DNA from: Sphagnum compactum
Taxonomy: Eukaryota > Bryophyta > Sphagnopsida > Sphagnales
DNA: 64,000 nt
NCBI GenBank assembly: GCA_965153455.1
Contig: OZ234495.1
Coordinates: 10,536,875 to 10,600,874 of the forward strand
Direction of reading: 5' to 3'
Every line of letters begins with the position of its first letter. The first letter of the stretch is position 1. Both the position numbers and the translations under genes were made by a program. This document shows, in pieces, positions 52,131 to 62,100 of this stretch. The notes beneath the pieces are model-generated. The model saw only the letters and a list, made by a program, of their open reading frames with translations. It ran no database searches and was not told the origin of the DNA.

Positions 52131-52443
52131 TCTACTATATTAATTCACTACATTTGTGCGTGCGTTTGTCTGACACGACAATTCTGTTGCAATTCTATGG
52201 CAGAATCGGACAATGCATTTTCTATGATAGGGCTTGGTAACGGGGCAGGGGGGGGGGGCCAGCACGGGGCGGGAAATTAATTATATATAACAGGGGAACG
52301 GGGGGGGGATCAACGGATTAAAGAATCGGAGTGGAAAATGCGAAGGACGGGGGGGTCGACGGGATAAAGAACCGGAGTGGGCAATGGGAAGGACCGAACG
52401 GAGGGGAGCTCGACGGGTGCATTATGCACCGGGTTCACACTAG
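52131..52443 (+). mobile_element. Short non-autonomous Helitron
   Basis: The 5' end TCTACTATATTAATTCAC starts with the Helitron TC and follows an A (52130). The 3' end has a hairpin, GGTGCAT-T-ATGCACC (52416-52430), then ten bases and CTAG (52440-52443), followed by T. Hairpin, CTAG end and insertion between A and T are the three hallmarks of rolling-circle Helitrons. The element is 313 bp and has no coding capacity. Its inside (52225-52415) is strikingly G-rich: G-runs of eight to eleven and a diverged block of about 50 bp (AACGGATTAAAGAATCGGAG / GACGGGATAAAGAACCGGAG) repeated, in a host region that is AT-rich. Confidence 0.82.
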
Positions 52444-55400
52444 TAATATGAGCCTCACTTGTAGATATTGCATTGCTTATGATTATGAGGGATTACAAGT
52501 GATGCCAATTCCTTAAATTCCTCTAAAGAATTTAAGTTCGCCAACATCTTGAACAATGTCGAAATTGATTGCATCATTCACAACATGTTTCAAAAATCAA
52601 CCTTAGGATCCATTGTATTCCCAACACCCTCCCAAAACTTGAAAAAACCATTTGTGAAAATGAAAAATAAACAAACTTTGGAAATGGAGATTCCTCTTAT
52701 AAACTTTCCACACATGCCAAAAAGTTTCCAAACCCACTTTTTAACTCACGTACCCACTTGAAATTTTGTTGATTTTTCATATGCCAAAAGTTTACCATAA
52801 CAACCACTTAAACCCAAAAATCTTTCTTGATTTCCCACATGCCAAAAAAAAATGAAAACAATTTGTTTTCCCATTTAAACTTTTATAACAATACCACAAA
52901 CACAACCCAACAATTTATACACCCTAAAAACAACAAAATAAAAACAACAAATTTTAATTGTTCATGTTTAGGGTAAAAATGTTAGGGTTTAATTATATAA
53001 GGTTTGGGTTTTATTGGTTTATTTTCATTTTTTTGGTGAATTAGGGTTTTGGAGGTTTTTAAAAAATATAATTTTAGATTTGGGCCATAGGATTTTAAAA
53101 TGTTATTTTGTAAGCTTTATGTTTTAAGTGTTATTTTTTAGTTGTAAATTTTGGTTTGGGTTTGGGTTTTGGGCTATGAATGAACATTTGAAAGTAATCA
53201 ACATTCTCATGTAAACTTTTTGTTCTTTTAATTTCATGTTCTTTTTCATTGTCCATTGTTTTATTGACCTCATAAAGTATTGGTGATTGGGTGATTTGAT
53301 TCAAAAGCATAGAGGGTGTAGAAGGCAATCCCCTTTATGGTGGTGAAATGGTTGAATATGTGAGGAATGTTGGAGGAAGGGGTGCCTTTGAAAAATATGT
53401 CACAAGCATTGAATATCAATGACCCTTGTCAGTTAAAACAATTGACAACAAAAGCTACATGGATCAATTTTATAATATTTCATAAAATGAACTTAAAATA
53501 ATTATGCAAATTCATACAAAACATGTTGCTGATGAATGAAAATGAGGTAAATTGGGATATTAGACAAGTGAAATGGCTCTCATCATCCCCACTTGCAAGT
53601 CCCATGACCATAAGTGAATACCATTATTTGGATAATCTTTGGATACCACTATGTTTGGTTGACAATGTAAGCATGTCAAATGTGGCATTGTTAATATGAT
53701 GTCACAACCCCTATGGCTTTGTGGCATATAGATTGTATGCCTTCCATCTTTCTATATTGTTGAAGATTCTAATCAATACTTATATTCATAAGTCAATTTC
53801 TTTCCCCGCTTTTTTTTACGATTTCCCAAGTTTTTTAATATGTGCTTTTCTTGGAAATATGGATTTAAATGATGGATTTTTTCATTATTGTAGCATATTG
53901 CAAATTGGTGATGTTTGGTTTTTGTGTGCATGTTAATTGATGATGCATCACATCATTTATTGCGGGTGAAAGTTGTCTTTGATAAAAGAAAAGAGACATT
54001 GTTTGTTGGGTGTTAAGAATCCATATTTAAATTAGGGCCTCCATTGTGCATAAGTAGTGATTTTGTAAGAAGACATGTTTTGATCAAAGAACACATAGAT
54101 GTTGCCCATTTTGGAACGAGGAATCCTTACTTAACAATATCTTTAACAAGAAATTAGATGAAATTTGTTCATTTCACAAACTACATGCAATGTTACGTTT
54201 GGTGGGTTGTCAAGTTGTTTCAAATGAACATGACTAAAAAACACTAGAAGATCCAACTATTCAAGAATGTCACAGTTGGTACAACACATTGAACATGGCG
54301 ACAACATTTATGAAGGCAAGTCATGTTCTATTTCATGGGTTGCTTCAAAGCTATGGAGGATGTAGGCATCTTGGACATGGATAATCCTTTTCAAAAATTA
54401 AAATTTCATTATAATATATATTTCAATTTTGCAACTTGTTATGGATGGGTATGTTGTAGTTTGGAAGCAACATGGGATCATGAGGATTAATGAATGTGGA
54501 CATTTTCAAAACAACCATGTATTAGCTATGTACTTTTAGGAATTTGAATGGCTTCAAGGGTGGAGGAGTCATTATTTGATGACATATTGTATGTTAATGT
54601 TCCACTTGATGAAATAGAAACACAAGATCTAAGGCCACTAGGAGGGAATCGAAAGTGGAGGCCGCAATGAGATAAAAATGAAAGTTTTGTTTAACCTCTT
54701 AAACTACGTCTTGATTTGGCATTAGTGAGGGACAAGACATATAAATAAGGGAAAATCAATGTTCATTATTATATTTTGCATTATTATCTGAGTGGTTATT
54801 ATCATATTGTATTTGAAAAACACATTTATTAAACAAACATTGATGTGGGCAATGAAGTTTGTGATGCAAATTGCAAAGCTTATGCTTTATTAATGACAAA
54901 GGTGGAACACTTTAATGAAGTTGAAGATTGACACATGTCGATTAGGTCAATCAATGTTTCATGGAATTTTGTTTAAATGATATATCTTGTTTTTTAAGGT
55001 TTAATTACATATTATTTAAGACTCAATTTTTGTCATTGATTTTTCACTTGAATTTTTCAATTTCTTTCATTGCAATTGAATTAAATTGAAGTGAATTTTG
55101 TTCATATTATAATTGAGCTGTTAATTTGGTAGATGTTGATGTTTGAACAATTAGCTTGGAACACAACTTAGTGGAGAGTGGGCTTTGTTTTATACTATAG
55201 CATAGTTATCTAAACATGGAGGTGGTTGAAGAAACTAATTAGGCTGAGCTATTCAAGGAACAATGAATGTGGTCAACTTGGGTGACCTTCCTATTAACAA
55301 ACATTGGATTCCTATAGTCACTTTTTTTGTTGACAAATTTTTGTTATAAATTACATCTTTACTCCATAGATGAAATGGGGGAAGGAACATGCATGACATG

Positions 55401-56034
55401 TACAAGTAGAAGGATCATAAGCAAGAAATATATTGATTCACAACAACTAATTCTTAATTGTAATAAGTGAAAACATATATCAAGATTAATAGAATTGAAA
55501 TAATTGTAATGGTGTCTTGATTGCCAAAGACGGTGGCATTTTAAACGTGTAATAGTTAGTTCACATCCCTTGTTGAACTCCCATATCACATTCAATTTTT
55601 TTTGGGTTTTGAGGGTTTATTTGAATATGTTTATTTGTGAGAACAATACCTATTTTTCCATTTCAAGAAGTTTGAACTATGGAGTTTTCTTATGCAAAGA
55701 GGATTTCAATGTAGAATTAGAAAATGCTAACTTTTTAAATTATCAATTATTTTGCAATCAACACTTGTAGTTAATCTAATTATGATTACAATTTGGTTTA
55801 TGAATTTAAACATTTTCCAACCACCAATCTCCAAAATGGTTGTTTGCAATGGGGGCTTGGGTTGTGAAAATAATGCTCCAAACATGTTTGACAATGTTCT
55901 CTCAATTCAATTCATGTGATGATGCAAGATTTTTACTTTAGATTTGATAGAAGATGGATAGAGGATTTACTCGAAAAGAGACCATTGTTCTTCATGTTTG
56001 AGTCATACACACTAAGAAGTTTGAAGGTGAAATA
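52444..56034. other. Gene-free AT-rich block
   Basis: No supported gene. From about 54000 to 54700 short plus-strand stretches look weakly protein-like but are broken by stops and match nothing I recognise; perhaps an old transposable element. Confidence 0.5.
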
Positions 56035-56265
56035 TGGATTTCATAGATGGATAAAATGTGACCAACATTTTCATTCAATTCAAAGCAATGGGTAGGTAGA
56101 TGTTTTGACAAAAACTCAAATATTTGATCAAAACAAGACCAAAACAATTTGGATTTCATAGATGGATACAATGTGACCAACATTTTCATTCAATTCAAAG
56201 CAATGGGTAGGTAGATGTTTTGACAAAAAACTCAAATATTTGATCAAAACAAGACCAAAACAATT
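56035..56265. repeat. 115-bp tandem duplication, nearly identical
   Basis: Copy 1 at 56035-56149 and copy 2 at 56150-56265 start TGGATTTCATAGATGGATA and differ by one substitution (AAAATG/ACAATG) and one extra A. It lies just 3' of the trihelix gene. Near identity means the duplication is recent. Confidence 0.93.
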
Positions 56266-56394
56266 GGGTTCAATATGCCATATGAAATTTGCAAAATGGA
56301 ATGTACAAATTGGATTTGGAATTGCACAAGAAGTGCACAGATGGGATGTGGAAAATGCACAAATGAAATGTCTATGGAATGCCACAATTTTTTT

Positions 56395-57288
56395 CTAGTC
56401 CTTGCTACCACTGCCATCACCACCACCACCACCACCACCACCTCCACCAGTTCCACTACCACTACCATGCATAATTTCTGCAAAGATCCGAACCATAGCA
56501 AGTTGATTTTCCATAGTTTTCAAAGCAATTTCCTTTTGTACTTCAATTTTCATGACCTCAATCTTTGCATAAGAGTCTGCAAATTTGGACAATGCCTCTG
56601 CAATAGATCCAATAGATCCATCACTAAACCTCTTCAGTCTTTTGTTTGGCTTACCATCCAGCCCTGGCTTCTTGCAAGCTATTGACCTCCTTGTGGGTGG
56701 AGGAGGAGGAGTCTTACTGACTTGAGAAGAGTTGCCTACAAATGGAGGAACTTGTCTGTCTGGAGAAGGAGGAGCATCATCATGTTCTTCAATATCCCTC
56801 AAGTTGAATGGCTCCTGTGCAGATGCACCCACAGAATCAGCTGGAACACCATTGTCCATGCCACCTCCAGCAGTGTTGCAAGCCTTGGCAGTCTTGCCCC
56901 AAATCATTAAACACCTCTCAAACCATGGCCATTTGCATTGACCCACATCTGATTCTCCATGCTCCTGTTTGAACTCGTTGAATTTTTTGCGCATCTTGTG
57001 TACTTTGGACTGAACTTGAGCCCAAGTACGTGGAGGTGTCAATGGAAATGCCTCTTCAATCTTGATTAAAATTTCCTGCCATTGTTGTTGTGTCAAGCTA
57101 TTCATGCTATTGGCCAAAAATTTCTCCTCAAATAGATCCATCAATAATGCTGTAGAATCGTCTTTCCAATCTCTCTTGGATTTAGGTGGAGGAGGTGCTA
57201 TGTGAGGCACAATGGGCAAGTGAAGTGAAGAACCTGAAGCCATCGTCATGTGAGAGAAGAAACTACTTGGCTTGTGAGATGGTTCCAT
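56395..57288 (-). CDS. Trihelix/Myb-SANT-like DNA-binding protein
   Basis: A single-exon gene of 297 residues. Residues about 38-135 form a trihelix/Myb-SANT-like domain with the spaced tryptophans W41 (KRDWKDDSTALLMDLFEEKF), W70 (TQQQWQEI), W89 (PPRTWAQVQSKVHKMRKKF) and W120/W122 (CKWPWFERC). This is followed by a Pro/Asp-rich linker with a basic patch (GKPNKRLKRF) and a C-terminal helix, about residues 230-275, of the kind that closes trihelix factors (IEVMKIEVQKEIALKTMENQ). A poly-Gly tail ends the protein. It may be a transcription factor or the Myb-like partner of a PIF/Harbinger transposon; no transposase adjoins, so I favour a host factor. The ATG at 57288 was chosen as the first Met before the conserved domain; further in-frame Mets follow. 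Confidence 0.82.
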   Translation of the reverse strand: MEPSHKPSSFFSHMTMASGSSLHLPIVPHIAPPPPKSKRDWKDDSTALLMDLFEEKFLANSMNSLTQQQWQEILIKIEEAFPLTPPRTWAQVQSKVHKMRKKFNEFKQEHGESDVGQCKWPWFERCLMIWGKTAKACNTAGGGMDNGVPADSVGASAQEPFNLRDIEEHDDAPPSPDRQVPPFVGNSSQVSKTPPPPPTRRSIACKKPGLDGKPNKRLKRFSDGSIGSIAEALSKFADSYAKIEVMKIEVQKEIALKTMENQLAMVRIFAEIMHGSGSGTGGGGGGGGGGDGSGSKD

Positions 57289-57314
57289 GCTGCTGAGAAA
57301 CACGAAACATGAAA

Positions 57315-57334
57315 TAATTTTTTTTTTTTTTTTG
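57315..57334. repeat. Poly-T/poly-A tract
   Basis: An 18-base or so T-run on the plus strand, about 30 bp before the trihelix ATG (poly-A on the gene's strand). Confidence 0.9.
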
Positions 57335-57769
57335 AGAAAGAAACACGGTGCGTGTACTGTGTGTGCAGTGCGAAAATGGCTGTGGAGGATGAGCAGCACC
57401 TCAAGAACTAGGCAGGTGAGCACGAAGGTGAACTGTGAGACTTGTGAGAAACTGAGGCAGAGTGCTCAAAGGAGCGCCGCAGTTCCTGAGCAGTGCGGAA
57501 AGGAGGAGCTACAGTGGCGCGGCCGAGCAGAAAGTCTGGGGATTCTCTGCCTGCCAGGGTTTGTGGAAGATCGTGGGAAGATCTCCTTCTCGCGCGGGGA
57601 GTCTGATCATGGAACCCTAAAGTATCAGCCCTTCTTTTTTCCCAGAAAGTTTGGATGCTTGTTGGGTACTCTTTCAAACATTTCTTGTCGATTCTTGCTC
57701 CCCTATTCCTTAGGACGAATTTTTAGCTGATGGGTTCCGAGTTCTAGCCCCCATTTCAGGGCATTCTGG

Positions 57770-58280
57770 ATGCCCAACAACAACAATCACAAATTCCAGC
57801 AATATTGGGAATCACGCATTTGGTTGGATCATCTCTTGTTGGGCCTGATTCTATAAACCGAGAGTTTTGGGGGAGGGTGAAGTGCAATCCTGCTGTGGAG
57901 TGTCTTCACATCAAACAACAACAATCACAAAAATTCGGGTGATGTTGGGAATCACCCATTTGGTTGCATCTCTTGTTGGGGCCTGATTTTATAAATCAAG
58001 AGTTTTGGGTGAGGATGAAGTGCAATTCTGTGGAGTGTCTTCACAACAAACAACAAACAATCACAAAAAATTAGGTGTCCAATATCACCCACTTGGTTGC
58101 ATCAATTGTTACCTACCTATTCTTTTGACTGGTACTTTGCTTGGGATTTTGATTGGGATTTTTGATTGGGGTGAGGTGAAGTGCAATGTGGGATCTTCAG
58201 AAATCAACAGCAATCGCAAATTAGGTTTTGGGCACCACATATTTGGTTGCATCAATTTTGTTGTTCAATTTTCAGTTTTG
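57770..58280. repeat. Tandem repeat of about 137 bp, 3.5 diverged copies
   Basis: ACAATCAC recurs at 57783, 57921 and 58057, with a degenerate GCAATCGC at 58210. Shared unit parts are GGGAATCACCCATTTGGTTG, CTTGTTGGGCCTGATT, ATAAA..GAGAGTTTTGGG and GAAGTGCAAT. The copies diverge to the right. The array lies between the divergent trihelix and DExH14-like genes. Confidence 0.88.
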
Positions 58281-58374
58281 TGTAACTCTTACCATTTTTG
58301 CATGCCACTCATCCCTGCTTTTGCTGTTAGTGTTGATGATGTTGATTTTTGCTATTGTTGTTGTCAATATTTAT

Positions 58375-58482
58375 TTTCCTTGTTGTTGTTGTTGATGATG
58401 ATGATGTTGATGGTGCTGTTGTTGTTGATGATGTTGATTTTGTTGTGTTGATGATGATGATGATGATGCTGATTTTGTTGTT
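58375..58482. repeat. Mixed (GTT)/(GAT) trinucleotide repeat
   Basis: Runs of GTTGTTGTTGTT and GATGATGATG with TTGAT spacers, upstream of the helicase gene; frames through it give only low-complexity peptides. Confidence 0.9.
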
Positions 58483-58970
58483 ATTGTTGGGTAGGAGGTC
58501 AGCATCAACAGTTTGGGTGTAAGCTTCTTCTTCACATGCGGAATTGCTGGTGCTGGAGTTGTGAGTCTTGAGCCTTTGCAGTCATGGTAATGGCAATGGT
58601 ACAGGTACACTCTCAAAACTGCCCAATTTTTTCTTCTTGTATTGGAATTTGTGAACTTGTTTGAGTGTGCCAAGTAATAATATAAGGATTTGTTTTTGGT
58701 TCTTTTTTTAAAACATAGTGGTCTGATGATAGCAAAAAAATTGCACTATTTTTCTTTTGTATTGGAACTTTGGATTGTTGGGGGGGTTGCTATGCATGGA
58801 GAGAGACCTTGTCTTGATTCATTCAACAGAGACTTTGATTAAAAAGAGATATTTTATGTACATTAATCAGCGAGTGTAAGAGTGCCTGGATTTCTGATAT
58901 CCGCTTTGTCTCATTTTGTTCTGCTTGTTTCACAGTATTGCAACAACTAGGTTTACATTTAAGGTCAGGT

Positions 58971-58987
58971 TAGGGTTTAGGGTTTTA
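58971..58987. repeat. Interstitial telomere-type repeat / telo-box
   Basis: TAGGGTTTAGGGTTTTA, two units of TTTAGGG, 130 bp before the helicase ATG. In this position it may act as a telo-box promoter element; this is inference. Confidence 0.75.
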
Positions 58988-59117
58988 GCTGGTCTGTTTA
59001 TGTGACCAGGAAATCATTGTTGCTTGCAATTTGCTGCAGTGTTTTCTTTCAGTGGTGCTCTGCTTTTGATTTGGGTCTTGGCTAGACACTTGTGCTTCTG
59101 GAATTTTTGGTGATGAT

Positions 59118-62100
59118 ATGGTGGAAAGTGGGGTGTTTGGGGATGTGAAACAGGTGCAGTATACACCACGACTGAGCACAACATTACGAGCATTGGCCAA
59201 TCCTGGCAATGTTTTGGACATTGATCAATTGTACCTTGCAAGAAAATCAATCCTTGAGCAAATACGAGCATCCAGGTGGGGACTACAGAACCATCCTATT
59301 TCATCATTCTGTCGTTTTAATCCATATAAAGCAAGCAAGGTTTGTGAATGTTTCTCGTAACCCATTTATGGGATTGAATTGCAAGCAGGTCAGAAGCTGC
59401 AGGTGTTGGTGCCTCTGATTTGGCACAAAGTCTAGTACCTTCTTGGGACAAAGGTATGAGCACCACCCATTGCTTTCCATGTTGTGTTCTTTTCCAAAAC
59501 AAACTGAGTGATGAATACTTCATCAAGAGATCCTGCTTTGATTTGATGATGAGTGAGGGATTTGGCGTGTTCTGTGGTGGGTCCTGTAGCTCCTGTGGAA
59601 ATTCGGCAGACATACAAAGAGTTCTTGAACGGTATTTCAGAGTTGCTGGATGGTGAGCTCTCATCAGAAGAGTTGCAACAATCAGGAGCCCTGGTCTACA
59701 ACATTCTCCATGACCTGGAAAGTCCTGTCAAAGGGCCTGCATTGTTTGGGAAAAGGTACACAAATGTTTGAGCAATTGCTATCTCAGCATCAAGCATTGT
59801 AAGCAGCTGTGCAAGGAACTGTGGGCGTCACTAACACTGTATCACGGATTGCATTATCCGCAGGGAGCAGCTGGCAAAAGTGTTTGGCCAGACATTTTCG
59901 GATGACACGCTATTGAAAGTTGCAACATTGGCTCATCGATTATACAGCTGGAAATTTGGGGCAACTGACAGGAATGCCTTGGAAGGGGTAACAGAGGCAG
60001 CAGGTAGCTCCCTGGTTGAGTTTGGTGCAGATTTAGACTTTCAAGTCCCATCAGAGAGTTGGAATGATCTGAATGGAATGAGTTTTGATGATGATGATGA
60101 CGACGACAATGGTGAGTGGGGTGAAGCAATTGACACTGCCAACAGCTTGACTGCCACTCATTTGCTCAATAGTTTTGATGTGTTTAAAAACTCGGTGAAG
60201 AACAGTTACAACGCTTCAGAAGATCGCTGGCAGGACTCGAATGAAGAAGAGTTTGGCTTGAGATGGCTTAGGAGAGGATGTGATCAAGCAGGCCAGTTGT
60301 CAGGTGATGATCTGGCAATAGCTGTGTGTCATGTTCTGGAATCTGACCGTTCAGGTGATGAGGTACGTGGTCCTTCTAGACTTAGAGCAAATCAGTAAAA
60401 GTGGAGTCTGCTATGCAGATGATGGTTATGGTCTTGTAGGAGCAGCATTACTGTCCATGAATGTGGGGAACTAGATCATCAGCTCTGCAGGTGCTTTGAC
60501 CAATGATATGTGATCAGAACTTGGCATCGGAAAGAGAATGTTAGTCCCTCCACTTTATGCAGCATACTCCCTCCGTCCTTTTCTGATAATCTGTTGTTTC
60601 CTACACATAGATTGCAGGGGAGTTGTTTGATCTTGTCGGTGATGGTGGTTTTGAATTCATCCAGGAGCTCCTGAAGGTAAAACAAAATCCTTTGGGTTCA
60701 CTCTATGCCTTTTGCAGGAAACACAAATTTCTGTCCAGAATTCAATTGTACAGATGCACACTAATGTTCCAGGATTCTTTTGTGTCCAATGTGGATATTA
60801 GGTCTGTACCAGTTCCAAAGTGCAGTCCACTCAAAATAAATGGGTAGTTCAGTCAAGTCACTGAATACCAGAAATTCAACTCTCTGCCTTTTAAAGAATC
60901 CATTCTCTGACCTTTTTTGTGGTGTAACTCTGTCTGCAGCATCGCAAGGAGCTTGTGGAATTGGTCCGAAAGGCAACTGCAGCCCTGAAAGCTGAGAAAT
61001 CTGGTCCAAATCCGCATCCTCGCATGCCTAGTTATGGAACACAGGTTGACTCCTTGCATTATCCTTCTTTCTAGTATTTGTAGTTTTCCAAGCTACAGCA
61101 TAGCAGTAGCTGTGGCAGATCCACTGTGAAGAACAAAATGCTGTTCTTTGCTGCTGTGAGTCATTGGGAGGGTGTATTTCTGTATCCGACATTTCAGGTC
61201 AGTGTGCAAACAGACTCAGAAAAGCAAATTGACAAGCTTCGGCGGAAAGACGAGAAGAGGCAAGCAAGACGTGCTGGTCTTAATGGGGAGGGAGATCCAG
61301 AGCTGGATTGGTTAGCGGGTGTGGGAGGCTTTTCTGCTTTAGTGATGGCCAGTGAAAGGGGCACTGGTCTGATCAACAGCCTTGTGGGTAGAGGGGATGA
61401 TACATTGGTCACTGGTGCAGCTCTTCCTCAAGGCTCTATCCGCAGAGTTTTCAAAGGTTATGAGGAAGTCCGTGTGCCTGCAACCCCAACTGCTGCATTG
61501 AAGCCTGGTGAAAATCTGGTATGATGAACACATCTCACACCTTCATTGGGCTGCAGAATGCAGTGGCAATCACCTCTGGGAGTTTTGGGTGTAGCTTACT
61601 TCAATACAATCCATTGCATTTGTGACGATGAAATTCTGTGAAAGACTGTGAAAGACAAGAATGGGGCACTGTGCTGCTGTGGTTGTAACAGTTGGGTGTT
61701 TGGTTGAGCAGGTAAAAATATCGGAGTTGGAAGACTTTGCACAATTGGCATTTGAAGGGTACAAGACACTGAACCGCATTCAGAGCCGTATCTTCTCAAC
61801 TGCTTGGGGTAGCAACGAGAACATCCTTGTATGTGATTCTAATATCCTTCTTCAGTGGGTAGTAGTATGCAGATTCCATCTCAAGCCTATGGTGTGACTG
61901 GTGAGGATATGGTGACTGTTGAAACAGTCTCCACTGGGTTTGTACTTCTCTTCACAAAGTTGATTTTGTGAATTGGGTGACCAGGTATGTGCACCAACAG
62001 GAGCTGGCAAAACAAACATTGCCATGATCACAGTACTTCACGAGGTATTCACCCATGTATACTCATATAGGAAGTAGTCACAAATGCACACACACACATG

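Noticed and set aside
56275-56685. 136-codon plus-strand frame opposite the trihelix C-terminus
   Set aside because: Antisense shadow, Thr-rich because of the GGT/GGA glycine codons opposite.
56722-57423. N-terminal extension of the trihelix frame upstream of 57288
   Set aside because: The extension passes through a poly-A/Lys tract and has no family similarity; the Met at 57288 precedes the conserved domain closely.
58371-58673. Minus-strand His/Gln-rich 100-codon frame
   Set aside because: It is the translation of the GTT/GAT microsatellite.
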